Below are positions 40,448 to 48,449 of a stretch of DNA of 64,000 bases, piece by piece. Each line of letters starts with the position of its first letter. Within the stretch, counting starts at the first letter, position 1. The DNA lies in assembly GCA_036521415.1 (NCBI GenBank), contig DATDHU010000081.1, forward strand, positions 1 to 64,000. The letters are read 5' to 3'. Made by a program: the position numbers and the translations under genes. The notes under the pieces were generated by a model. It ran no database searches, was not told the origin of the DNA, and saw only the letters and a program-made list of their open reading frames with translations. Source of the DNA: DASXMT01 sp036521415. Lineage in GTDB: Bacteria > Actinomycetota > Acidimicrobiia > Acidimicrobiales > RAAP-2.

Positions 40448-41503
40448 ATGCCCGATGACCGCACCACGGTCACCGAGCTGGCCACCGCCCTCGGCACCCT
40501 TCCCGTCGGCGACCTGACCGCTTCACTGCGCAGCCGGCCAGCCGAGGTCCGGATCGACCATCCGACCTGGCAGCGACTGGAGGAGCTCCACCGGTCCGGG
40601 CGCCTGGCTCAGGAATTCGAATTGGCCTTCGCCAACGGACGCGCCCTGGCCCAAGCCGAGGACGGCTTGCGGGGACGGTCTCCTCGCATCATCGAATGGA
40701 CCGGCGGCCGCCGACCTCCCGGCGACGAGGTCGCTCCCATCGACCTGCGCATCGACCATGTGTACCTGGTCAGCTGCAAATACGACTCGGACATCCTGGC
40801 CAACACGTCGCCGGCCCGGCTCTTCCACGGGCTGTTGGCCACAAACGGTCCGTGGGACAGGGGCGATTGGTATGCAGCCACTGCCCCGGACGAGTTCCAG
40901 CTCTTGTACCTGGCCTGTCTCGAAGCCACCGGCCTGGCCGACCTGCCCCCGACGGCCGACCAATGCTCGCGGGACCAACACGACCGTCTCCGGCGGGCCC
41001 TGTCGAGACGCAGCTATCCCGACCGGGCCAGCCGCGAGGCATATGTCGCCCTCTGCCGGGCGGTCAGTGCCGCCTCGGCCCAACAGTGGAGGCAGGCCCT
41101 GGACGACACCCACACCAGCCCCGAGCTGATGCTGTGGCGCCTATTGCGCATCGGGAGCGCTCCTTACTTCTTGCTCGGTATTGACCGGCGCACATCGGGG
41201 CCGGTGCAGTACCGGATCGCCTCGCCGTGGGACTGGAGGGACGAGTTCGAGCTCGTCGACTTCACCATCGCAGCTGGGCAGGCCGGTCAGCCCCGGGTGG
41301 ACTGGGCCTGTACGTTCCGTCGCCGTCGTTCCGGGCCGACCGGGACCCTCATCGGGCACGTCGAGATCCGCTGGAGCCATGGTCGGTTCGCCCAGCCACC
41401 AGAGGCAAAGGTCTACCTCGACACCCCGATGGCCGAGCTCCCGGGCTATCACGTCCTCTCCCGGCCTGGGTCAGTGCAGCCGACACTGTGGCCCGGGCCC
41501 TGA
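40448..41503 (+). CDS. Putative restriction-nuclease-like partner of the methyltransferase
   Basis: A 351-aa protein I cannot assign to a named family. The section EVAPIDLRIDHVYLVSCKYDSDILANTSPARLFHGLLA has the strand-loop-strand look of a PD-(D/E)XK nuclease core: an aspartate in PIDLR, then SCK in the place of (D/E)xK, followed by a helix. A C-terminal region with WDWRDEFELVDFTI and VEIRWSHGRFAQPPEAKV is rich in beta strands. Position directly behind a DNA methyltransferase (9-bp gap) suggests a restriction or DNA-modification-linked role. The 3' end overlaps the convergent comF-type gene by 55 bp. Function is inference; the coding status is secure because composition and length fit. Confidence 0.6.
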   Translation: MPDDRTTVTELATALGTLPVGDLTASLRSRPAEVRIDHPTWQRLEELHRSGRLAQEFELAFANGRALAQAEDGLRGRSPRIIEWTGGRRPPGDEVAPIDLRIDHVYLVSCKYDSDILANTSPARLFHGLLATNGPWDRGDWYAATAPDEFQLLYLACLEATGLADLPPTADQCSRDQHDRLRRALSRRSYPDRASREAYVALCRAVSAASAQQWRQALDDTHTSPELMLWRLLRIGSAPYFLLGIDRRTSGPVQYRIASPWDWRDEFELVDFTIAAGQAGQPRVDWACTFRRRRSGPTGTLIGHVEIRWSHGRFAQPPEAKVYLDTPMAELPGYHVLSRPGSVQPTLWPGP

Positions 41504-42177
41504 GCACCGACGTGTGCGGCCCAGAACGCGGCGTGCCACGGACACGACCCGGGTGCGATCACCCGGCCGAGGACCAGGATGGCTCCGACTTCCAGCCCGG
41601 CCAGCCGTAGCGCGGTGGCCGCGCTCTGGGCCCTGGCCCCGGTCGTGTAGCTGTCGTCGACCACCAATGCCCGGCGTCGGCCGAGCGAGTGCACGTCAAT
41701 CTCGGGATCGACGACGAACCCCTGCCGCGACGGCTGCAGGTGATCCATGCGCACCGGTCCTCTGACCAAAAGGCGCTGGTGGTCAACGGACAGGGCGGCG
41801 ACGCGGGAGACCACCGCGTCCACGGGCGAGCCGCTCGGCCGCGTCGAGGAGGGCACGGTGACAACCATCTCCCACGACCCTCCCGCCCGCGACCGGATGT
41901 CCTCCCCGTGCCCGTCGACGAAAGCCGCCAGCAAGCGCGCGCACTGATCGACCGAGCGATGCCGGATCTCGGCGAGCGGGGCGTCCTTGTAGCGGCGCAA
42001 CAACCGGTGCATCGCATCGCCCAGCCGATAGGCGGTCATGGGCACGACCGGTACCAGGGGCATCCCGAGGCGGGCGGCCACCGCCGCGCAGCAGAAACAC
42101 CGCCGGTAACCGGGCTGGGTCGGGCCCTGGCAGAAGCGGCACACCCCGAAATCGGAGGAAACGGGCTCGCGGCCCAT
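41449..42177 (-). CDS. ComF-family phosphoribosyltransferase-like protein
   Basis: A 242-aa ComF-type protein. An N-terminal zinc ribbon CRFCQGPTQPGYRRCFCC is followed by RRYKDAPLAEIRHR and the PRPP-binding motif ALVVDDSYTTGARAQSAA. ComF proteins take part in natural DNA uptake and in handling single-stranded DNA. Here the serine DDSYTTG replaces the common DDVxTTG. ATG 42177 is chosen with GAGG seven bases upstream. The 55-bp antisense overlap with the nuclease-like gene is unusual. The neighbourhood with a DNA methyltransferase may point to DNA-uptake or restriction biology. Confidence 0.85.
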   Translation of the reverse strand: MGREPVSSDFGVCRFCQGPTQPGYRRCFCCAAVAARLGMPLVPVVPMTAYRLGDAMHRLLRRYKDAPLAEIRHRSVDQCARLLAAFVDGHGEDIRSRAGGSWEMVVTVPSSTRPSGSPVDAVVSRVAALSVDHQRLLVRGPVRMDHLQPSRQGFVVDPEIDVHSLGRRRALVVDDSYTTGARAQSAATALRLAGLEVGAILVLGRVIAPGSCPWHAAFWAAHVGAQGPGHSVGCTDPGRERT

Positions 42178-42268
42178 GGCCGGACCTCGGTTCTCGAGCG
42201 GCGCAGGTGCGCCGGCCAATGTCTCGGCGGCATCGGGGAGGCCCGGTGCCGCGAACCTGAGTCGCTGG

Positions 42269-42727
42269 TCAGCCTGTTCGCGTGGCTCCCGATGCTTCGT
42301 CCCGGTACAGCAGGAAGGTCCCGGTTGATCGACTGATCAGGTGGTCATCCGCGTCACGAACCGTGGCCTCCGCGTAGGCCACCTGGCGGGCCAGTCGCAC
42401 GACCTCGCCCCGCAGCCGGTAGGCAGTGGCAACCATGGCCGGGCGCATCGTCTCCGTCTTCATCTCCAGGGTCGCCCGGGTCCGATCCCGGCCGGCCAGT
42501 GTGGCATTGATGGCGAAGTTCATGGCCGCATCGAGCAGGAGGGCGTGCACGCCGGCCTGCACGATGCCGTGCGGGTTGCCGGCCAATGCCTCCGGCGTGA
42601 AGGTGCCCTCGACCCAGCCCAGGTCCTCGCCGTCCACGCCGTAGGAGTCGAACGAGGCCCCGACCTGGCCGATCAGCTCCATCCCGCCATCGCCCAGCCA
42701 CCGGTCCATGTCCTTGATGCGTCCACT
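42269..42727 (-). CDS. PaaI-family hotdog-fold thioesterase
   Basis: A roughly 150-aa hotdog protein. The core is EALAGNPHGIVQAGVHALLLDAAMNFAINATLAG, where the NPHGIVQ helix start and the aspartate in LLLDAA match the PaaI-type thioesterases of CoA esters, followed by ATLEMKTETMRPAM and a final strand RSTGTFLLY. The start is uncertain: GTG 42727 is taken, but an ATG at 42709 or a TTG at 42829 (inside the palindrome) are possible. Divergent from a thiolase, it probably shares control with it through the palindrome between them. Confidence 0.82.
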   Translation of the reverse strand, partial: SGRIKDMDRWLGDGGMELIGQVGASFDSYGVDGEDLGWVEGTFTPEALAGNPHGIVQAGVHALLLDAAMNFAINATLAGRDRTRATLEMKTETMRPAMVATAYRLRGEVVRLARQVAYAEATVRDADDHLISRSTGTFLLYRDEASGATRTG

Positions 42728-42820
42728 CACGGGGAAGAACCCTATCGGGGAGGTGTCTCGGTCCAGGGTCCCATCAGGAGCACCGGTACCCGCTTGGCCG
42801 CCCCTCCAGGTCGCTAAACT

Positions 42821-42851
42821 CTTGACCAAGTAGTCAAGTTTTTGCCTTGAC
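42821..42851. promoter_or_regulatory. CTTGAC palindrome between thioesterase and thiolase
   Basis: CTTGAC (42821-42826) and GTCAAG (42833-42838) are perfect arms around a 6-bp spacer; a third CTTGAC lies at 42846-42851. It stands between two divergent fatty-acyl-CoA genes, so a TetR- or FadR-type regulator of lipid metabolism may bind here. Confidence 0.65.
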
Positions 42852-42924
42852 AGCCGGACGCATCATCCACGACAGTGAGACGGCCGGGGGCGAGGGCTCC
42901 GCCGGGCCGGAAGAGGAGGCCACC

Positions 42925-44106
42925 ATGACCAACGCCGTCATCGTCGATGCGGTTCGTACCGCAGGAGGCAAGCGCAACGGGAAGCTGCGCAATTGGCACG
43001 CCGCCGACCTGGCCTCCGAGCCGCTGAAGGCTCTCGTCGAGCGCAACAACCTTGACCCGGGGACGGTCGACGACGTGATCATGGGCTGTGTCATGCAGGT
43101 CGGCGAGCAGTCGCTCAACGTCGGACGCAACGCGGTACTGGCCGCTGGGTTTCCCGAGTCGGTGCCGGCGACCACCATCGACCGCCAGTGCGGCTCGTCC
43201 CAGCAGGCGCTGCACTTCGGCGCCCAGGGCGTCATCGCCGGCGCCTACGACATCGTGATCGCCGGTGGCGTCGAGGTGATGACCCGCACCCCCATGGGCT
43301 CATCGGTCGTTCGTGACCTCGGCTATCCCTTCGGTCCTCGCATGATGCAGCGCTACGCCGAGCGCGGCGGCCTGGTCAGTCAGGGCGAGGGCGCCGAGCT
43401 GATCGCCGAGCAGTGGGACCTGTCCCGCGAGGACCTCGATACCTACTCGGTCCGCTCCCACAAGCTGGCTGCTCAGGCCAGGGACGAGGGTCGCTTCGAC
43501 AACGAGATCATCCCTGTGGCCGTCAAGGACGACGAGCGCAACGATACGAAGGAACTGATCCGGACGGACGAGGGCATCCGCCCTGACTCCTCGGTCGAGG
43601 TGCTGGCCAATCTGAAGCCCGCCTTCCGGTCCGAGAACGGCAGGGTCACCGCGGGCAACTCGTCGCAGATCACCGACGGGGCCTCGGCCGTGCTGATCAT
43701 GAGCGAGGAGAGGGCGACCGCACTGGGACTGACCCCCCGCGCCCGGTTCCACACCTTCTCGGTCATCGGCTCCGACCCGATCACCATGCTCACCGGTCCG
43801 ATCCCGGCGACCAGGATGGTCCTCGAGCGGGCCAAGTTGACCCTCGACGACATCGACCTGGTCGAGATCAACGAGGCGTTCGCCTCCGTCGTCCTCGCCT
43901 GGCAGAAGGAATTCGGTGCCGACCTCGACAAGGTCAACGTGAACGGTGGGGCGATTGCCCTCGGCCACCCGCTCGGCGCCTCCGGGGCCAAGCTGGCCTC
44001 GACCTTGCTCAACGAGTTGGAGCGCACCGGTGGCCGCTACGGGCTCCAGACCATGTGCGAGGGCGGCGGCATGGCCAATGCCACCATCATCGAGCGACTG
44101 GGCTGA
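42925..44106 (+). CDS. Acetyl-CoA C-acyltransferase (thiolase)
   Basis: A 393-aa thiolase that cleaves or forms beta-ketoacyl-CoA. All catalytic parts are present: the nucleophile C in TIDRQCGSSQQ, the histidine in NGGAIALGHPLGASG, the second cysteine in MCEGGGMANA, and the NEAFA box. AGGAGG before ATG 42925 is an excellent ribosome binding site. Divergent from a PaaI thioesterase with a palindrome in between. In contrast to the two thiolase-like genes at 53.7-55.9 kb, this one is catalytically complete. Confidence 0.94.
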   Translation: MTNAVIVDAVRTAGGKRNGKLRNWHAADLASEPLKALVERNNLDPGTVDDVIMGCVMQVGEQSLNVGRNAVLAAGFPESVPATTIDRQCGSSQQALHFGAQGVIAGAYDIVIAGGVEVMTRTPMGSSVVRDLGYPFGPRMMQRYAERGGLVSQGEGAELIAEQWDLSREDLDTYSVRSHKLAAQARDEGRFDNEIIPVAVKDDERNDTKELIRTDEGIRPDSSVEVLANLKPAFRSENGRVTAGNSSQITDGASAVLIMSEERATALGLTPRARFHTFSVIGSDPITMLTGPIPATRMVLERAKLTLDDIDLVEINEAFASVVLAWQKEFGADLDKVNVNGGAIALGHPLGASGAKLASTLLNELERTGGRYGLQTMCEGGGMANATIIERLG

Positions 44107-44140
44107 CCCGCCCAATCAGCGACATCGCGGGGTGTCGTGC

Positions 44141-44168
44141 ACGAGCCGGCCTCTCGGGGCCGGTTCGT
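44141..44168. terminator. Strong hairpin between thiolase and crgA
   Basis: ACGAGCCGGCC (44141-44151) pairs with GGCCGGTTCGT (44158-44168) through 11 positions with a single G-T pair and a 6-base loop. It lies between two convergent genes and can act for both. Confidence 0.75.
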
Positions 44169-44187
44169 CGCGTGGCCAGGCCGGCAG

Positions 44188-44487
44188 TCAGCGGTACCGG
44201 GTGGCCACCATCAGGCCGGCGAAGATGGACCCGATTGCTCCCACCAGCCACCAGTTGTTCACGCCGCCAGGCAGGGCGTCGGCGTAGTTCAGGATCACGA
44301 GCAGGACTCCGAGCACGAAGAGCCCGATGATGAGGAACCCCATCCACCTCGGGCTCTTCTTGACGTTCCGGGAGACGGGGGGCGTGTACCGGTGGCTCTG
44401 GCCGGGGTGGTGCGACGTCGTCCGCCCCTCGGCCGATCGACCCTTTTTCTGCGCGCCGCCGGGGCCCGACTTGGCCTTGGTTGCCAT
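44188..44487 (-). CDS. crgA: Cell division protein CrgA
   Basis: A 99-aa small membrane protein of the actinobacterial CrgA family, which recruits division and peptidoglycan proteins to the septum. A basic Ser/Lys/Gly tail (1-47) is followed by two membrane helices (about 48-67 GFLIIGLFVLGVLLVILNYAD and 78-96 WWLVGAIGSIFAGLMVATRY) with a short outside loop. In Streptomyces and Mycobacterium crgA stands beside trpG/pabA and pknB, exactly as here, which confirms the identity despite low sequence constraint. Confidence 0.85.
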   Translation of the reverse strand: MATKAKSGPGGAQKKGRSAEGRTTSHHPGQSHRYTPPVSRNVKKSPRWMGFLIIGLFVLGVLLVILNYADALPGGVNNWWLVGAIGSIFAGLMVATRYR

Positions 44488-44548
44488 TGGGGAAGGATAG
44501 CCAGGGAACGGCGGGCAGTGCGGGCGGTGGCAGTACGCTCAATGGTCG

Positions 44549-45130
44549 ATGGGGCTCCGCATACTGGTCATCGACAACTACGACTCGTTCGTCTACAACC
44601 TTGTCCAGGAGCTGGGCGAACTGGGCGCTGAGCCGGTGGTCCACCGGAACGACGCCATCGACATGGACTTGATCCGGGCCGCCTCCCCCGATGCGATCCT
44701 CATCTCGCCCGGACCGGGGAGACCCGAGGACGCCGGGATCAGCCTGGAGGTGATCGAGCGGTTGGGGGCCGAGTACCCCATCTTGGGCGTCTGCCTCGGG
44801 CATCAGTCGATCGGGCAGGCCTACGGCGGTGTGGTGGTGTCCGCTCCCACCCTCATGCACGGGAAGACGTCGGCCATCCACCACACCGGAGTGGGTGTCT
44901 TCGCCGGGCTTCCCGAGCCCTTCATCGCCACCCGGTACCACACGTTGGTGGTGGACCCGGCCACGGTGCCCGACGTCCTCGAGGTGACCGCCACCGCAGA
45001 CGATGGCGTGATCATGGGCTTTCGCCACCGGGAGCTCCCGATTGAGGGTGTCCAGTTCCACCCGGAGTCGGTCCTGACCCCCTCGGGCCCCAGCCTCCTC
45101 GCCAACTTCCTCGCCTCGGCCGGGCGCTGA
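44549..45130 (+). CDS. pabA: Glutamine amidotransferase, aminodeoxychorismate/anthranilate synthase component II
   Basis: A 193-aa class I glutamine amidotransferase that supplies ammonia to a chorismate-using synthase. The nucleophile is C82 in GVCLGHQ, with the histidine/glutamate pair in QFHPES; ILVIDNYDSFVYNLVQ and ISPGPGRPEDAG are the family signatures. The chorismate-binding component I is not nearby. In related genomes this gene next to crgA and pknB is annotated trpG or pabA; the location favours the folate role (or both). Converges with pknB. Confidence 0.9.
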   Translation: MGLRILVIDNYDSFVYNLVQELGELGAEPVVHRNDAIDMDLIRAASPDAILISPGPGRPEDAGISLEVIERLGAEYPILGVCLGHQSIGQAYGGVVVSAPTLMHGKTSAIHHTGVGVFAGLPEPFIATRYHTLVVDPATVPDVLEVTATADDGVIMGFRHRELPIEGVQFHPESVLTPSGPSLLANFLASAGR

Positions 45131-45141
45131 TCGCGGTCGGT

Positions 45142-45161
45142 CCCGGGCGCTGAGGCCCGGG
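45142..45161. terminator. Hairpin between pabA and pknB
   Basis: CCCGGGC (45142-45148) pairs perfectly with GCCCGGG (45155-45161) around a 6-base loop in the 42-bp gap between convergent genes. Confidence 0.7.
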
Positions 45162-45172
45162 CACCGCCTCGC

Positions 45173-46846
45173 TCAGGGCGTCGACGTGGGCGGGGTGGTG
45201 GTGGTGGTCGTCGTCGTGGTCGTGGTCGTCGTGGGGGGCGTGGTCGTTGTGGTTGGCGGCGGCGAGGTCGTGGTCGTCGTGGTCGGCGGCGGAGCGGTGG
45301 TGGTGGTCGTCGTCTCGGGCGGTGGCCCCTGCGACACGACGACATTGACCGCAGCGTTGCGGTTGGCCGTTGCCCCAGCAGGGGGATCGGACCTGATGAC
45401 CTGGCCGGCACTGAACGAAGAGGAGAACTCGTTGGTGACCGTGCCGAGCTTCAGGTGGCTCTGTTGCAGGGTGGTCTGGGCCTGGGACTGGGACTGCCCG
45501 GCCAACGAGGGGACGACCTCTGTCTGCACAACCGTCACCTTGGCCACGGTCAGCGTGACGGTGTCGCCCTTCTTGACCAGGGTGTCGCGCTTGGGCGCCT
45601 GGTTCAACACCGTCCCGTTGACGGTCGGCGCCTGTGCCGTTTGATCCTTGGTCTGCACGTTCAGCCCGTCATCCTTCAAGGTGATGCTGGCCTGGCTGGC
45701 CTGCTGCCCGACCACATAAGGCATCGAGAAGGACGAACTGCCCCCACCGAGGTAGCCGAGCGACCGGGCCAGCAACAACCCCACCACGACTAGCAGTATC
45801 AACAAGGCGGCCAGGATGATGGCGTACGTCCTCGTACGGTTGCGCCTGGGCTCCTCGTCGCCGTAGTCGGCCGACTGCGACGGCACCGATTGCGTCGCCC
45901 CGACGGCGCCGACAGCCTGGGTGGCAGCCATGCCTCCCATGACCCCGGTTGCGCCGAGGCCGGCGACCATCCCGGTGTGATCCTCGTGGGCGGCCAGCAC
46001 GTCCCGGCCTTCGTTGAACCGCAGCAGGTCGGCCCGTAGCTCCTCGGCGGTGGCATACCGGAAGTCGGGATTCTTGTCCATGGCCTTGAGGATGATGGCC
46101 TCGAAGGTCGGAGGGATCGACGGATTGAGCTCCCGGGGCGACGGTGGATGGTCCCGCACGTGCTTGGAGGCCACCGCCACCGGCGTGTCGCCCAGGAACG
46201 GGGGGCGACCGGTGACCATCTCGAAGAGGACGACGCCCAAGGAGTAGATGTCAGTGCGGGAATCGACGCCCATTCCCTCGGCCTGCTCGGGCGAGAAGTA
46301 CGTGGCCGTGCCCATCACCGCGCCGGTCTGGGTCAGGCTCTCCTCGGTGTTCACCGCCCGGGCGATCCCGAAGTCGGTCACCTTGACCTGGCCGTCGTCG
46401 GTGATCAGGACGTTGCCCGGCTTCACGTCGCGGTGCACCACGCCGTGCTTGTGGGCATAGCCGAGGGCGGCGGCCACCGGCGCCGCGATCTCAGCCGTCC
46501 GGTCGGGGGCCAACGGGCCGGCGGTCTTGAGGATCGACGAGAGGGGCCGACCGTCGACGAACTCCATGACGATGAAGTAGGTGCCGCTGTCCTCACCCCA
46601 GTCGAACACGGGGACGATGTTGGGGTGGGACGGGTTGGCCGCAGCTTGTGCCTCCCGCCGGAACCGCTCGACGAAGGAGCGGTCGATCGAGAGCTCGGGG
46701 AAGAGCACCTTCAGCGCCACCGGGCGGTCGAGCAGGCGGTCGTGGGCCCGGTACACCTCGGCCATGCCGCCTCGGGCGATGAGATGGTTGAGCTCGTAGC
46801 GGCCGCTGAATACTCGTGGTGCGGGGTTCGGGGGGATCTCGTCCAT
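45173..46846 (-). CDS. pknB: Ser/Thr protein kinase with PASTA domains, PknB-like
   Basis: A 557-aa receptor kinase. The kinase domain (about 15-275) has a complete active site: ATP lysine K46, catalytic HRDVKPGN with D140, DFG 158-160 and the activation segment TQTGAVMGTATYFSPEQ. A cytoplasmic juxtamembrane linker follows, then one membrane helix (about 340-365) and two PASTA domains (MPYVVGQQASQASITLKDDG and VPSLAGQSQSQAQTTL), fewer than the four of Mycobacterium PknB. The last 50 residues are almost entirely Thr and Pro. The kinase senses muropeptides or lipid II outside and controls wall synthesis. Last gene of the fhaA-fhaB-pstP-pbpA-pknB operon; there is no pknA here. Confidence 0.93.
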   Translation of the reverse strand: MDEIPPNPAPRVFSGRYELNHLIARGGMAEVYRAHDRLLDRPVALKVLFPELSIDRSFVERFRREAQAAANPSHPNIVPVFDWGEDSGTYFIVMEFVDGRPLSSILKTAGPLAPDRTAEIAAPVAAALGYAHKHGVVHRDVKPGNVLITDDGQVKVTDFGIARAVNTEESLTQTGAVMGTATYFSPEQAEGMGVDSRTDIYSLGVVLFEMVTGRPPFLGDTPVAVASKHVRDHPPSPRELNPSIPPTFEAIILKAMDKNPDFRYATAEELRADLLRFNEGRDVLAAHEDHTGMVAGLGATGVMGGMAATQAVGAVGATQSVPSQSADYGDEEPRRNRTRTYAIILAALLILLVVVGLLLARSLGYLGGGSSSFSMPYVVGQQASQASITLKDDGLNVQTKDQTAQAPTVNGTVLNQAPKRDTLVKKGDTVTLTVAKVTVVQTEVVPSLAGQSQSQAQTTLQQSHLKLGTVTNEFSSSFSAGQVIRSDPPAGATANRNAAVNVVVSQGPPPETTTTTTAPPPTTTTTTSPPPTTTTTPPTTTTTTTTTTTTTPPTSTP

Positions 46847-46946
46847 GTGGGTCAGAGCCTACGTCCGTGGTTGTCGGGTACTGGGGTGGTCATGAGGCCT
46901 CTCTCAGGAGGCGCGGTCACATCGGGAGCAGTCGGCACCAGGATCG

Positions 46947-48449
46947 TCATCCGCCCGGGCACGCCTCGGCGGAGTTGAGCGCGGCCTGGAGGATGGCGCA
47001 GGCCGGAGGACCGGATGTCTGCGCACCTGTCAGCGACGCCGGCTGGAAGGGTGCGACCACGGCCACGACCACCTGGGGGTGGTCGGCCGGGGCGAAGGCG
47101 ACCATCCAGTCGGTGGTGTACTGGGCCTGGCTGCCCACCTCCGCCGTTCCCGTCTTCGCCGCCACGTTCTCGTCCGCCGGGAACACGCCCGCAGCGGTCC
47201 CGTTCGTCACTACCCCCTGCATGAGCGAGGTGACCTGTTGGGCAGTGGCCGACGTGGTGGCCTTGAGCCAGGTCTTCGGCGTATAGGAGGTGACCAGGTT
47301 GCCCTGGGAGTCGCGGACCTGGGCCATGACGTGGGGCGTCTCGATCACCCCGCCGTTGGCGACGCCCGCCCCCACCAGACCCATTTGAAGCGCCGAGGCA
47401 GTGACGTTCTGCTGACCGAAGGCAGAGTACGCCTGTGACGGGGCGTTATTGGTGAGGGCGGCCACCGACGGGAACTGGGACGCCACCGCGCCGGGGAGGT
47501 CGAGCGGGGGGACCTGGTTGAACCCGAACGCCTGGGCCTCTGCATTCTGGGAAACGGCACCCAGGCTCATCCCCATCTGCGCAAACGCGGTGTTGCACGA
47601 TGCGGGCAGTGTGATCTGAATGGTGCCGCCACACATCTCCGCCCCCTTGTTGTAGTTGCACAACGGCAGGTTCGATTGGGGCAGCCCGATGCAGCCAGTC
47701 ACGGGATAGTCGACATTGGCCAGGGCGGGTTGATGGTCGTACACGGCGCTCGAGGTCACCACCTTGTAGGTGGAGCCCGGCGCGCTCGTGTCTTCGTAGG
47801 CCTTCGACAGGAGGGGGTTCCCGGGTGCGGCGAGGTAGGTCGTGCGCGCCGCCGTCTCGGCCTTGGTGTCCTGGGAGACCAGCGGGTTGGGGTCGAAGGC
47901 CGGGGTCGAGTACATGGCCAGGATGGCGCCGGTGGTGGGATCGATGGCCACGGCGGAGACGGGGGCCGATCCGGGTGGCCGGGGGATGGCTTCGAGCGCC
48001 GTCTGCATCGCCAGTTGCACCTTGGGCCGCACGGTCAGGGTGACGTTGTCGGTCACCGTGTTGTTGGTCAGGAGGTCCCGCAACGATGTCCGCGGGCGGT
48101 TGTGGGCGGCGAGGTACTGGTTGTAGGAGGCCTCGACACCGAATTTGCCGTAGATCAACGAGTCGTACCCGACGATGTTGGAGTAGAGGACGGCGGTGGG
48201 GGCGGGATAGACCCGCTGGAACTTGTAGTAGTCGCCGGGGGCGGAGGCGACGGACTGGGCCAGCACCGTGCCGTCGGAGGCCAGGATCTCTCCTCGAGGC
48301 TGGACCCGTGCGGCCTGGATCACCCTGGGGTTGTTGGGGCTGTTGGCCAGCGAGGTGGCCTTCAGGACCTGGATGTTGTTGAGCTGGAGGAACAGCGCCA
48401 CGAAGCAGAGCACCATGAAGACGCCGAGTCGGCGGATCCGCTTCTCCAT
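46947..48449 (-). CDS. pbpA: Penicillin-binding protein, PbpA-like transpeptidase
   Basis: A 500-aa class B penicillin-binding protein that cross-links peptidoglycan. After a short tail and one membrane helix (about 7-22) the catalytic motifs are in order: SxxK as S226-T-Y-K229, SxN as S284-C-N286, and KTG 432-434. The N-terminal half has the class B pattern RGEILASDGTVLAQS. ATG 48449 overlaps the stop of pstP by one base. In most actinobacteria a rodA/ftsW gene stands between pbpA and pstP; it is absent here, so the glycosyltransferase partner must lie elsewhere. Confidence 0.92.
   Translation of the reverse strand: MEKRIRRLGVFMVLCFVALFLQLNNIQVLKATSLANSPNNPRVIQAARVQPRGEILASDGTVLAQSVASAPGDYYKFQRVYPAPTAVLYSNIVGYDSLIYGKFGVEASYNQYLAAHNRPRTSLRDLLTNNTVTDNVTLTVRPKVQLAMQTALEAIPRPPGSAPVSAVAIDPTTGAILAMYSTPAFDPNPLVSQDTKAETAARTTYLAAPGNPLLSKAYEDTSAPGSTYKVVTSSAVYDHQPALANVDYPVTGCIGLPQSNLPLCNYNKGAEMCGGTIQITLPASCNTAFAQMGMSLGAVSQNAEAQAFGFNQVPPLDLPGAVASQFPSVAALTNNAPSQAYSAFGQQNVTASALQMGLVGAGVANGGVIETPHVMAQVRDSQGNLVTSYTPKTWLKATTSATAQQVTSLMQGVVTNGTAAGVFPADENVAAKTGTAEVGSQAQYTTDWMVAFAPADHPQVVVAVVAPFQPASLTGAQTSGPPACAILQAALNSAEACPGG

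Noticed and set aside
45180..45320. Trinucleotide-rich stretch as a non-coding microsatellite
   Set aside because: It encodes the Thr/Pro tail of PknB in frame up to the stop codon.
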